DNA of 64,000 nt from Candidatus Magnetocorallium paracelense (GCA_029001845.1 JAREWP010000036.1:1-64000); one strand, 5' to 3'. Shown: positions 8,853 through 17,796, counted from the stretch's first letter. Made by a program: numbers and translations. The notes: generated by a model from the sequence alone, not told the origin.

Positions 8853-9515
8853 TCAACTATCAAGTGTCGGATAAAGCCTGGATAGTTTTATTCGAGCATC
8901 TTCTGTAGTAAATTGCCAGTTGACTTTTGCATTTTTGTTATTTCTGCATTCCTGCCATGCAAGAACTTCTCGCCTGACTACAGAGATGTCATCAATCCTT
9001 CTGTTTAAGCACTGTGCAGTGAGCACATTCAACTCTATTTCAGCCATGTTTAACCAACTGCCATGCTTAGGGGTATATACAAATTCAAACCTGTCCCATA
9101 TGGCTTTTGCCTTGTTTGCCTCAAACGCTTCATAGAGAGAACCGGGATTATGAGTATTCAGATTATCCATAACCAGCGTTATTTTTTCAGCACTTTTGTA
9201 TTGTCCGGCAATCTCTTCAAGAAAACAAGCCCAGTCCCTTTTGGCTTTTTTTTCTGTAATTGTTACCATTCGTTTCCCGGCTAATGGCTCACAGGCAAGG
9301 AATATATTATATACACCGCAACGCCTATACTCATAGTCATACTTAACAGGCTGCCCGGGTGATGCAGGAACAGGAGACTTTGTCTCTGCTATAAGCTGCT
9401 TTGGTGATTCGTCCATACATACTACCGGATAGTTTGAATCATATGGTCGCTTATATACATCAAGCACCATTTCCATATTTGCTACAAAACTGCCGTTTTC
9501 TTTCGGTGGAATCAC
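8853..9515 (-). CDS. IS630 transposase, catalytic part
   Basis: 220 residues as an open frame. It carries the DDE triad: Asp in VVCMDESPKQ (about residue 34), Asp in LVMDNLNTHNPGSL (about 116) and Glu in SWLNMAEIELNVL (about 155). The segment starting IPPKENGSFVANMEMVLDVY matches the middle of IS630 transposases, so this is not a separate protein: its N-terminal part lies in the preceding frame and the product is expected by frameshifting at the A run (9547-9554). The ATG-like start overlapping the first frame by 4 bases is unlikely to be the functional start. Confidence 0.85.
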   Translation of the reverse strand: MIPPKENGSFVANMEMVLDVYKRPYDSNYPVVCMDESPKQLIAETKSPVPASPGQPVKYDYEYRRCGVYNIFLACEPLAGKRMVTITEKKAKRDWACFLEEIAGQYKSAEKITLVMDNLNTHNPGSLYEAFEANKAKAIWDRFEFVYTPKHGSWLNMAEIELNVLTAQCLNRRIDDISVVRREVLAWQECRNNKNAKVNWQFTTEDARIKLSRLYPTLDS

Positions 9516-9991
9516 CCATCCCTTTCTTTGCCAGGGCTTAATTTCGTTTTTTTTAGTATGCGACGTATCGCTTCATGGGATATACTATCAATATACTCAA
9601 GTTCAATTGCCTTATCTGCTAATAACCTCAATGACCATCTTGCAAAACCTTCAGGTGGTTCACTACAACTTAATGCAACTAAATGGGCTTCAAATTCTCC
9701 ATCCGGCTTTTTTCCATATATACGACTGCCCTTCCTCCCATTAAGTGCAACATCAATACCTCCTTCCACAAATCGCTTCTTAACACGGTCAATCTTTTTC
9801 ATACTTATATTAAGCACTTTGGATATCTCTTCGTTGATTGAACGGCTTTTTTGATATTCACCCTCATCACAAGCCAATAAAATCAAGGCATTAAGTATTT
9901 TCTGCGACCTATGTTTACCTTTGCTTGTTAATGTAACTAAACCATTACGCTCATCCTCAGTAAGTGTTACAGTATAAATTTTCATAACCAA
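9512..9991 (-). CDS. IS630 transposase, DNA-binding part
   Basis: 159 residues. The N-terminal half has paired helix-turn-helix features (SRSINEEISKVLNISMKKID), followed by RVKKRFVEGGIDVALNGRKG, typical of IS630 DNA-binding regions. Near residue 145 the codons read CTA AAA AAA ACG; slipping back one base on the eight-A run (plus-strand T run 9547-9554) gives LKKNEIKPWQRKGWVIPP, which continues in the catalytic frame. The family norm is one fused protein of about 350 residues, so a -1 programmed frameshift is inferred. Without the slip the frame ends at KERDG. Confidence 0.85.
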   Translation of the reverse strand: MVMKIYTVTLTEDERNGLVTLTSKGKHRSQKILNALILLACDEGEYQKSRSINEEISKVLNISMKKIDRVKKRFVEGGIDVALNGRKGSRIYGKKPDGEFEAHLVALSCSEPPEGFARWSLRLLADKAIELEYIDSISHEAIRRILKKTKLSPGKERDG

Positions 9992-10288
9992 AGACTCCTT
10001 TTGCTTGATTATGAAAATATTTTAACATATATTATACGACATTATATAGTTGACATGACACTAGGTATTACTGTAAAAAATGCTGAAAAGAGAGCTAATG
10101 CTATAGTTAAGATAAAACTGGCTTTCCTATCAGCAAAAAATATCCAATCTATTATTGTTTTGAGATTAAATTGAGCAAGCTCAATATTATATGATTTGCT
10201 CATAGAATGCCCCTTAAATTTTGGAATTCTCTACTTTGCCTTGACTTTGTGGTTTTTCATTAACCATTGCCTAATGAAAATGTGATGC

Positions 10289-13009
10289 TTACTTTTTCGT
10301 CACATTACTTTCTTTTTTTATAATATGATCTGAATTGATTCTATTAGACAATGCCATCATTAGCTCTGGTGGCCAGAATCTGAAGAGATCTATAACTTTG
10401 TCCCAGTCATCTCCGAGATTTTTATCTAGCCATTTCTGTGCATCATTTTCATTCAACCATTTTGGAAATGTGAGCTTGACAAGACCTAATTTTGCTGCTG
10501 AATTCTTCTTTTCTAGTTCCTTACATTTTTTAATAGCATCGGACTTATCTTTAATAAGCGATGTTAATTCATGAACATCAACAAATAAGGCTAAAGCTCT
10601 TGACGATGCAGGACTAACTTGAAGTGCTTTTGTAAAGCACTCCTTAGCTTGTTGAGGCATCCCAAACGTCATGTACATATCACCAAGGTAAAAATAAGCG
10701 TCTTCTCTATTAGGGTTCAAGCGAGTGGCTTTCTGATACCATGATATAGATTTTTCTATTTGTGAGATAGCATGCTTTTCATTTGAAATATTTACATTTA
10801 TTTTTAAGATACGTCCAAGATTTAACATATATTCATAACAAAGATCTGAATACTTGACCACAAAACGATCACTATTAATAATTGATACCATTTTTCCATA
10901 CAAAATGTAGGATTTCTGCACTAATTCATTTCCCACCAACGCTGTGAGCTTGGTACCATACATTGCAAGAGTACCAGCCAAAGTGTCTATTGTCTGCACA
11001 ATCTTCTCCTCAAGCCACTCTGGATTAGAGCGATTCAGGACATGAGCAATAAGCTGATTATTGGTATAAAGAATATCTACTACTGTCTTTTTTATACGAT
11101 CTTTTTCATATGAACCACATATTTGGAACAAGTCATATACAGAGCCACCTGTTTTAGGATCATAACCAAGGTAAAACCAGGCGCAACGTTCGAGAATACC
11201 AATCACATTTTCAATCGTATCCACATCATAAATCTGATCTTCTGTAATTCCTTTTTCTTTTAAATATGACAAATCTCTATTCAAATAGTCACGAATCTCG
11301 GGAATAAAGACTGTCAGAATCATGGGATTGATGTCACGGTCAGCTAGAGACCTGACTAGATTGGGAAGTGTTCTCTCCCAGTAAAACTCACGTACTCCTG
11401 GTTTAAATGGCACATGAATATATCCCTTCCTTGAGTAGATAAAGTGCTCTTTCATTCCAATTGTTGATGAAAATAGATTTGCTATGGGTGCCACAGCCGT
11501 TATTTCTGGATTGGCTAACACAAAAGGCATAAGGTTAGCTGTTGAACAGAGAAGCGTCCTCTCTAAAAGAACTTTAGCTCTATATGCATTGTCGGCTAAC
11601 TCAGTCATTCTGTCATCTAATGAATATCGTTCAAGAGCCCAATCCCGGATGCCTTTATATGTATTGATAGGTCGACCAGTCTCCAGTAGCTCTTTAGCAT
11701 AGAACATACGTAAAACGGCCTTTCCTATTAGATTTTCTCCACGTTTTATCAACTTCTCCCCATCTAACTTCCCTTGATGGACAGATTTCCAGCCGTCAGC
11801 CCTTTTGCTAAAGCCAATTGATAGATCACGCGAAGCTACCAGAGCCAACTCGAACCATTCGTGTCGATGAATTGTTTCAGGGAGTTTCATTTCCTTGAAT
11901 ACATCTTTACCCTCTAAAAGGACAGCTGTTGCCTTTTCATAGTGCAGTAGAGTATCACTTGCCAAACCACTCCAACCATCAAGAGCAAGTAGATCGTACG
12001 GAGTCGATGAGGAATAATAGTTCTCTCGCTCGTCTTTGTGCTTATATAGCCACAGAAAATCAGATAGATCCCCTTTCATGAAAGGCCGAATATTCTCATA
12101 CCACTCAATAGGCTTAGGCCAGAGATGTATATCGGAGCCTGTTTCATAGGTTTTTATTACTTCTCTTTCAATGTCCTGAAGAAGGTGTATAATTTGTTGG
12201 TGTATATTAATATCTTTAAATAGAGATAGTGGAATTAGAACGACAAGGTCTATATCAGAGTAATCATTACATTCATCCAAATTGGTGTAACTGCCTATGA
12301 CATAGAGTGAGCATATGAAATGCATGTTGTCAGGAGAAGTATTGTCAAGAAGGAGGAATCTATGTAACCGATTAACCACACAAGAGATTTTGGGCTCAGC
12401 TAGCAATTGAGACCTACTTTTTTTAGGCATACTTATAGGGATTTCATTGTTTGTCTTACTCTTTCCAGCAAAAAATTTTATTATCGCGCCAGTTTTTTCA
12501 TCATACACATTCCAACCACCTGCAATCATCTCTCTGACAACTTCCAGATTTTTTTTTGCACTATAATATGTTGAATCAATTTCTAAAGCTTTTCTAAAAT
12601 TTTCTTCCGCTTTTTCTAAATCATCTTCTTCACTATAATAAGACTCTTTTCGTTGTGTTTTACTTAATAATGCAGATCCTAGGTTATTATGTGCTTTCAT
12701 AGCAATATCTGATCTTATGTCTTCCTTTGCTTTTAATTTAGGTAAATCCTGTATTGTGTGTTCAAATTCTTTGATTGCCTCTTCTATTCTATTATTATTA
12801 TAATGGAAAGTTCCTAAATTATAGTGAACAATCGCTGTGTAATCTCTATTTACGTCTAATTTCAATGCTTTGTTATAAGCATCCATTGCTTCATCATTTC
12901 TCCCTATTCCTTGTAGAGTATCTCCTAAATTATAGCATGCTAAAATATCTTGAGGATTTTCTCTAATCTGTTTTTGAAACTCCTCAATTTGTATATCATC
13001 ACTTGACAT
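10289..13009 (-). CDS. TPR protein with an internal nucleotidyltransferase domain
   Basis: About 906 residues. The start chosen is the ATG at 13009, which has GAGAGGTGAT at good spacing; a GTG at 13018 is the alternative. Residues about 1-170 hold TPR repeats (ILACYNLGDTLQGIGRNDEA, IVHYNLGTFHYNNNRIEEA). At about 235-265 lies YVIGSYTNLDECNDYSDIDL, the GS...DxD motif of Pol-beta-type nucleotidyltransferases. The central part is helical and unassigned. TPR units return near residues 750-830 (REDAYFYLGDMYMTFGMPQQ). The arrangement suggests a sensor scaffold around an NMP-transferring enzyme; a defence or toxin role is inferred from cassette context. Its last part abuts the interrupted membrane-protein gene and no clear attC separates them (10204-10288), so the two may share one cassette. 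Confidence 0.7.
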   Translation of the reverse strand: MSSDDIQIEEFQKQIRENPQDILACYNLGDTLQGIGRNDEAMDAYNKALKLDVNRDYTAIVHYNLGTFHYNNNRIEEAIKEFEHTIQDLPKLKAKEDIRSDIAMKAHNNLGSALLSKTQRKESYYSEEDDLEKAEENFRKALEIDSTYYSAKKNLEVVREMIAGGWNVYDEKTGAIIKFFAGKSKTNNEIPISMPKKSRSQLLAEPKISCVVNRLHRFLLLDNTSPDNMHFICSLYVIGSYTNLDECNDYSDIDLVVLIPLSLFKDINIHQQIIHLLQDIEREVIKTYETGSDIHLWPKPIEWYENIRPFMKGDLSDFLWLYKHKDERENYYSSSTPYDLLALDGWSGLASDTLLHYEKATAVLLEGKDVFKEMKLPETIHRHEWFELALVASRDLSIGFSKRADGWKSVHQGKLDGEKLIKRGENLIGKAVLRMFYAKELLETGRPINTYKGIRDWALERYSLDDRMTELADNAYRAKVLLERTLLCSTANLMPFVLANPEITAVAPIANLFSSTIGMKEHFIYSRKGYIHVPFKPGVREFYWERTLPNLVRSLADRDINPMILTVFIPEIRDYLNRDLSYLKEKGITEDQIYDVDTIENVIGILERCAWFYLGYDPKTGGSVYDLFQICGSYEKDRIKKTVVDILYTNNQLIAHVLNRSNPEWLEEKIVQTIDTLAGTLAMYGTKLTALVGNELVQKSYILYGKMVSIINSDRFVVKYSDLCYEYMLNLGRILKINVNISNEKHAISQIEKSISWYQKATRLNPNREDAYFYLGDMYMTFGMPQQAKECFTKALQVSPASSRALALFVDVHELTSLIKDKSDAIKKCKELEKKNSAAKLGLVKLTFPKWLNENDAQKWLDKNLGDDWDKVIDLFRFWPPELMMALSNRINSDHIIKKESNVTKK

Positions 13010-13019
13010 TTCTATCACC

Positions 13020-13130
13020 TCTCAACAGGAATTGCGAGCCTAATGCCGACTTAGAGTGGGATCCACTCAGTTCGGCGTTGTCCACGGAGCAAAGCTGTGG
13101 GAAAAAGTTAGGTGCATTGATTTGTTATGC
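13020..13130 (-). other. attC site, long form
   Basis: The plus-strand outer boxes are TCTCAAC and GTTATGC, with an imperfectly paired 111-bp stem between them (GCACCTAA-type box near 13113 against TTAGGCTCGCA near 13033 when read on the minus strand). The stop codon of the HEPN gene (TAA) lies inside the right box, and the downstream gene starts 10 bases past the left box. The size matches long attC sites such as those of Vibrio superintegrons. Confidence 0.75.
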
Positions 13131-14279
13131 GCTTTTACCATTTTTATATTCGATTTCTATCTGTTTTAATGACTCAATCTTGATTTTACAGGTTTGCTTG
13201 GTTAAAGATAATAATTTCTCCACCTCAGATTTCCAATAATCAATTTCATACGGTTCAACGGTGAAGCTTCTGACATATCTTGCTCCGATATAAGCCAAAT
13301 TCAATTTGTCAAAACGTTTTTGTTGTTCTTCGTTTTCAAGCAGGAAGATCTCCTTCAAAAGAGGCTCGTATTTTTCTGCCTCATTTCGTAGTGAATACAA
13401 ATCATGCTCATCAGCAGCGTAATGAGTGTAAACCAACAAAATACATTTATAGCACATTTCACAAACTTGCTCTAAATCAAAAGATGCCATTTTAAGTTCA
13501 TTATCATTCTCAGCATGTTTGGCCTGCTTCCAAAAGCTTTGTGCTTGTTTAAACCATCCTTCAAACTCATCTTCAGCATGTTGTCTGCGGATTGTGGGAT
13601 TAATTTCGTCAGGGGGATTAGAAAGATTGTATTTGCCAGTGTCGTACAAAACAATACCTTCTCGTTTAATATCAGAGTAGAAATACTGATTTTCTTCCAA
13701 TCGTTTGTTGATTTCACCTATTTGTTCTACAATAATTTGCACAGGCAAGTTTAACTCTCTTACTCTTTTACGTATTTTGATCTCGGCACTGCCGGTTATT
13801 TTAGGAGGAGCAAATCCTCTCTAAGATTTCTCTATCTTATGTTTTTCATCAGGTTGATTTATTACGGGTCAACCGGAACTGGTGTGGTGATTTAATCAGA
13901 AGAAACTTATGCCATCCAGGTCTGTGCTGAGATGTTGAATATCGAATATCGAACAAGGAATGTCGAATTATGAAGTATTATATTCCTTCCTTCTATATTC
14001 ATCATTCCTTGTTCGATATTCGATATTTTAAACCTTACATCACCACAGCAGTTCCGGTTGATCCTTTATTACTACTAAAATATCATAATCACTTCTGCGT
14101 TGTACTATAGAGTCTCCAATATCAACAATTTGTCCGTTTTTAAAGTCTCCCCGCGCATATGAGCCATACAATATGATCATCTCAGCTAATTTTGTTTTGA
14201 CAATCCTATCCTTGATCAAATCCAATTCGACAATTTTATCTTGCAGCAATTTGCTTAATTTTTCATTGAGATGTATCAT
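13125..14279 (-). pseudogene. nucleotidyltransferase-HEPN fusion gene, split by a MITE and carrying a stop
   Basis: The N-terminal part, from the ATG at 14279 (AAAGG upstream), has IILYGSYARGDFKNG and RRSDYDILVVI, the GSxxRG...DxD motif of a minimal nucleotidyltransferase. The C-terminal part (NKRLEENQYFYSDIKREG, then a HEPN domain with SFWKQAKHAENDNELKMASF and CILLVYTHYAAD) is typical of MNT-HEPN fusions, here about 300 residues in all. A 199-bp element interrupts it at 13866-14064; removal restores the frame (VVINQPDEKHKIEKS), but a TAG follows near 13822. MNT-HEPN proteins act as toxin and NMP-transferring antitoxin, usually as two genes. This copy is dead twice over. A TTG at 13748 could allow translation of the HEPN part alone. 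Confidence 0.8.
13866..14064. mobile_element. 199-bp MITE with 8-bp target duplication
   Basis: Terminal inverted repeats GGGTCAACCGGAACTGGTGT (left) and the complement of GGATCAACCGGAACTGCTGT (right). Both sides carry TTTATTAC (13858-13865 and 14065-14072), an 8-bp target duplication. The inner part is a second palindrome around 13935-14030 (GAATATCGAATATCGAACAA against its complement). No coding capacity. A short stretch with the same terminus lies near 40720-40742, so a parent element probably exists in the genome. Confidence 0.85.
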
Positions 14280-14434
14280 TTTTACCTTTTAAAAACTGGA
14301 CTACTTAAATTCACTCATTTGATAAGCCTTAAGTTTTCTTTTTTTTAATGAAGAATTCTATCGTTTTATTCTTTCAAATACATATAGAGTTTTATTTTCC
14401 AATATCACCAATCAACGCTGCAAAATTGAAAGAT

Positions 14435-14628
14435 CGATAACGCCGAGGATGAGGAGCAGTTGAACTGCCTGCTCCATTCGTTGGTTGGCTGACGGTGGAG
14501 TATTGATGATGGAGGTAATGCTACGCTCCTCATCCTCGGCGTTGGCTGGCGTCAGCCAGCCAACATTAAGCTCACCTGCGGCAATGGAGCGCAGTGGAAT
14601 TGCCGTCTGGTGCAGCGCCTTGTTAGAT
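14435..14628 (-). other. two adjoining attC sites
   Basis: The right site (14558-14628) has plus-strand boxes AGCCAAC and GTTAGAT, inner boxes AGCTCACCTGC and GTGCAGCGCC, and a GGCAAT/ATTGCC stem. The left one (14435-14547) has CGATAAC and GTTGGCT with a 19-bp perfect stem (ACGCCGAGGATGAGGAGC against its complement). Only about 10 bases separate them, so any cassette between them is gone or empty. Bases 14280-14434 upstream of the nucleotidyltransferase-HEPN gene hold nothing recognisable. Confidence 0.75.
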
Positions 14629-14648
14629 TGTCTGTTTGTTCTTATTTA

Positions 14649-15641
14649 TCAATAGTTCGCCACATGTAGGGCTTCAAGAAATAATTGTGCTCGGTGCTCG
14701 TCACTAACTCCATCCCATGTTGATTTGAAAATTTCAAATGCTCTTCGATTAAGTTGAATCGGTTTTGCCAACTCCTCATCTTTCGTGATCGCAGCATCTT
14801 CAATAGAAGGCAATTTTGCGGTACCAATAATCGCATTACTTATACTTTCCTTTTCCAAGGTACCGAGTTGTTTTTCCAATGCCTTTGCGGTTGTTGAGGA
14901 TACCCAAATTTGTACAGTATCGTAATCAATTGTTTCACTTTGAACCCGAAAATAATATAAATTTTCATCTGAAGGTGCTGGCACATCAAAGTATGGTTGT
15001 ATCTTGATTCCAGCACTAGTAGTTACTGAATACCTCTTTTTGTTAGTATTCCGTTCGTAAATCCATAGACTCTTGCTACCTTTTCTTGCACCCTTGGGTG
15101 GAGTTTCATTCCATTCCGCAAAATATTCAGTTGGCTGCGGTGCAATTAATGGCTCTTCAAAATATAGGAACTCGGTCAATGAATCCTCCCACAAAAGCCA
15201 TCCGATTCGCATATCAGGTTCTATACCCTCAAAGCTTTCCCTCACCTTTTCAGTTCGAAGATCGATTAATTCTGCATATTGTAGAAATACATCCTCCATT
15301 ACCTTCTCAGCAGGTAGGTTAGTATTTTCTATTCTGATTGATCTTGTTGCTGCTGGATGCATCATTGTTGTACCGCATACGGTTTTAATTGGACGCCCCC
15401 TAAGTGCAGACACGCGTAATAGTTTTTGTTCAACTCCTAAGCCTGCATGGTTAACATCAATGTTTAGGTTACTCCAGCCATAGTGTGGGATGTCCTTTGC
15501 GCCACAATAGACCTTGTTCCAGTCATCTTCTTCAAGTTTTCGACCCATCATATGAGCTACTTGGGTTGCAAGAAGTATTTTTGCTTTCTTATATTCTTCG
15601 GGTGAAAAAGCATTTAATGTTGCATTATACTTATTCGACAT
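14649..15641 (-). CDS. probable restriction endonuclease paired with the methyltransferase
   Basis: 330 residues, starting one base after the methyltransferase stop, so the two are translationally linked. I do not recognise a family motif with certainty. Visible features are an N-terminal helical segment (FSPEEYKKAKILLATQVAHM), a stretch with conserved-looking Trp/Tyr residues (PHYGWSNLNIDVNHAGLGVE, where ExK follows in VEQKLL), and a central beta-rich region. The DVNHAGLGVEQKLL stretch could be a PD-(D/E)xK-like active site. The size and position match type II enzymes. The call rests on context; a modification-dependent accessory protein cannot be excluded. The stop codon lies about 20 bases from the attC site. 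Confidence 0.55.
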   Translation of the reverse strand: MSNKYNATLNAFSPEEYKKAKILLATQVAHMMGRKLEEDDWNKVYCGAKDIPHYGWSNLNIDVNHAGLGVEQKLLRVSALRGRPIKTVCGTTMMHPAATRSIRIENTNLPAEKVMEDVFLQYAELIDLRTEKVRESFEGIEPDMRIGWLLWEDSLTEFLYFEEPLIAPQPTEYFAEWNETPPKGARKGSKSLWIYERNTNKKRYSVTTSAGIKIQPYFDVPAPSDENLYYFRVQSETIDYDTVQIWVSSTTAKALEKQLGTLEKESISNAIIGTAKLPSIEDAAITKDEELAKPIQLNRRAFEIFKSTWDGVSDEHRAQLFLEALHVANY

Positions 15642-15642
15642 T

Positions 15643-17796
15643 TTATTGAAACCCTAACTTGATATGTTTTTCCATCAGTTTCTTAAAACTTAAGAAATCT
15701 ACGAGTTTATGTTCTTTTGGTAGCGCATATGCTAACCACTCGCTATATAGCCTGCGGAGATCTATTTCATTTTTACGTTTTACATGTAAATATTCTATTG
15801 TTGGTATGCTTTGTTCTCTACTTTTTATGAACTCTGAAATAGACTTGCTATACGATAAACATTTTGTTTTTCTATCTATACTCTCATCTGGTAGTGGTTT
15901 CCGGCAGTGCAGTACCAAATCACAGCCAGCAGTGTTATTACTAACAAACTGCTTGAAGGTTCCATGCTGTTTATCAAAAATGTCGAGACGCTCTGTAATG
16001 AACCCAGCCTGTCTTACCGCTGCCTTTAATGCATCCCAAACTTTTCCTGAAGAGTTCATGAACACCAATAGCATCCAATTTCCTGGCCGTAAAACACGGT
16101 AACATTCACGAAGGCTTTCCAGCATAAGTTTCTCATACTCAACAAGGCCTTTGCCTTGTGCTCTATTTACAATTGCCTCATTTTTATCATCTGTAAATTC
16201 ACCAAGCCAAGATTCCCAAAGAATATTCATCTCTGAATAATTAATATTTGCCCCAAATGGAGGGTCTGTAAATATAAAGTCAATGGAACTATTTGGCAGG
16301 TAACTTAATTCAGTAGCAGAATTGCAAAAAACTGCCTTTTTCCCACTGTAGTTAATAGCTGTGGTCTCCAAGTGATCTAAAATACTAGCTGCCTTCCGTT
16401 CAAAAGTAACAAACACATTGGCTTCGTTAAATATAAATGGCACATTAAATCGAGCGGTGTTTCCACTGCCACCCCAAAATCTGAATTCAGAAAGACGGGT
16501 AACCCGCTGATACAAAGATGTAAAAACAAAAGCTACAGCAGATGAAAGGTGGACATCATCTAATCTATGAATTTCCCGCCATAGCAAGCTCATGGCTGAT
16601 AGATTTCGGCAAGTATAGAACTTATCTATTGAATTCAGACCGTGCTTGATTGGCTGATTAAGATTGACTCCTTTTTTCAACTTTGTGGTTGGGTAGAAGC
16701 CTTTTTGCAAGTATTGTCCAGATTCCGCCTCTTCAATTCTTTTAAGATCTGCTTGATTTAAGGAGTGTTCTATTTGTTTTTTTTCGCAACACTTGTAACC
16801 TAGTATTACTGGCTCAACAGTTGTACGAGAAAGTTGACGTTTCTTAAGAGTCTCTCCGCATGAGGGACAGGAAAACTCTTTTAGTATTTTATGCTCTCGA
16901 ACTGTTTTTCCGTATTCCCTGCAATGCTCCCAAAGCAAAAATTCAAAATCACAAATCGGACAAATTACACGATACGACCAAACTGTATACAGTATTTCTG
17001 TAGTTTTACCACATTCACGACATTCAGTTGCATAAAGACGGTTCCTTGTCTCGTTGACACCAGCTAATACCATCTTAACTGCTGCCCAAAATTCAGCAGG
17101 GGAAACAGACTCAGTGAAATTATGACTGATAAAACTAGCGGCTGGTGAAAGTTCATTCAATATTACATCTACGTCTGCAATACGAGCAGCAACCCCTGTC
17201 ATCCCACTACCAGAAAATGGATCGAATACTACACCACCTTCAGGCAAATAATTCTCAATAAATTCAACTATCCCTTGTGGAGGGACCTTTGTGTGGTAAG
17301 TATGTGCATCATATGTATATGTATTTTTACCTGCTGATACTTCTATATGTCTTGCTGTTTTTACCGTTTTCGCAGGTTTTGAGTGTGCTTTTAGAATTTC
17401 ATTTAAAGATTGGTGAGCATTAGAAATAGCGTTACCATCTTTAATTATCGAGAGGATAGGTTTCGAGGGAGCTATGTTAATAGTTACTACAGGTGGTGGT
17501 GATGAAAATAGGTTAGCTTGGTTATTGTTTAGTGCATTTCTAGTTGAACCTCTTGAAGCAAACGAACCGTTTTGCAGAACCAATGAACTTTTCTTAAATT
17601 TTAAGCCACGATTAGATTTTTCAAACAACTCCGAGATAATTTTCTGTTGCTTTGAGGATGGAACCGCACTACTACGCTCCCACTGTTCTATAGCAACAAG
17701 AGATGTACCAATTAACTGTGCCAGTTCTGGTTTTGTAATTCTAGCTTTCTCTCGTATTGCTCTAAGTAAATCTACTGTTGATTTTTCTGTATGCAT
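15643..17796 (-). CDS. DNA methyltransferase with N-terminal helix-turn-helix and zinc-ribbon insert
   Basis: 717 residues. Residues about 8-55 form a Xre-type helix-turn-helix (KARITKPELAQLIGTSLVAI). The SAM-binding motif is FDPFSGSGMTG (Asp about 192) and the catalytic motif TDPPFGANINYSEMN (Asp about 511), as in N6-adenine/N4-cytosine methylases of the SAM-motif-first order. Between them lie paired CxxC knuckles (CRECG, CPICD, CPSCG; about 250-330), probably part of target recognition. The protein would protect host DNA from the nuclease gene just downstream. The fused helix-turn-helix may repress its own promoter, like controller proteins in R-M systems. Together the two genes fill one 3.2-kb cassette. 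Confidence 0.82.
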   Translation of the reverse strand: MHTEKSTVDLLRAIREKARITKPELAQLIGTSLVAIEQWERSSAVPSSKQQKIISELFEKSNRGLKFKKSSLVLQNGSFASRGSTRNALNNNQANLFSSPPPVVTINIAPSKPILSIIKDGNAISNAHQSLNEILKAHSKPAKTVKTARHIEVSAGKNTYTYDAHTYHTKVPPQGIVEFIENYLPEGGVVFDPFSGSGMTGVAARIADVDVILNELSPAASFISHNFTESVSPAEFWAAVKMVLAGVNETRNRLYATECRECGKTTEILYTVWSYRVICPICDFEFLLWEHCREYGKTVREHKILKEFSCPSCGETLKKRQLSRTTVEPVILGYKCCEKKQIEHSLNQADLKRIEEAESGQYLQKGFYPTTKLKKGVNLNQPIKHGLNSIDKFYTCRNLSAMSLLWREIHRLDDVHLSSAVAFVFTSLYQRVTRLSEFRFWGGSGNTARFNVPFIFNEANVFVTFERKAASILDHLETTAINYSGKKAVFCNSATELSYLPNSSIDFIFTDPPFGANINYSEMNILWESWLGEFTDDKNEAIVNRAQGKGLVEYEKLMLESLRECYRVLRPGNWMLLVFMNSSGKVWDALKAAVRQAGFITERLDIFDKQHGTFKQFVSNNTAGCDLVLHCRKPLPDESIDRKTKCLSYSKSISEFIKSREQSIPTIEYLHVKRKNEIDLRRLYSEWLAYALPKEHKLVDFLSFKKLMEKHIKLGFQ

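Larger units (their letters stand above)
8845..10061 (-). mobile_element. IS630-family insertion sequence, complete
   Basis: 1217 bp. The terminal inverted repeats are GTGTAATGTCAACTAT (8845-8860) and, on the other strand at 10061, GTGTCATGTCAACTAT, with one mismatch. The element is flanked by TA dinucleotides at 8843-8844 and 10062-10063, the target duplication expected of IS630/Tc1 elements. It carries two overlapping transposase frames that fill the element. It interrupts the DUF5706 gene cleanly; the host frame is restored on removal. Confidence 0.92.
8448..10203 (-). pseudogene. Pycsar-effector-like (DUF5706) membrane protein, split by an IS630 element
   Basis: The first part, from the ATG at 10203, reads IELAQFNLKTIIDWIFFADR then KASFILTIALALFSAFFTVI. 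The second part, left of the insertion, reads KYFTAINKLHWLLAVILIII onward and ends LFGIVFILIISIF. Removing bases 8845-10061 and one TA joins the two exactly in frame into about 175 residues. ADRKASFILTI and the late motif FFETIKDMEI followed by QSYNNAVVASTKYLDI match the Pycsar_TM effector family, two- to three-helix membrane proteins that disrupt the membrane when a cyclic nucleotide binds. No cyclase gene adjoins it. It is now inactive, unless the IS excises. Confidence 0.85.
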
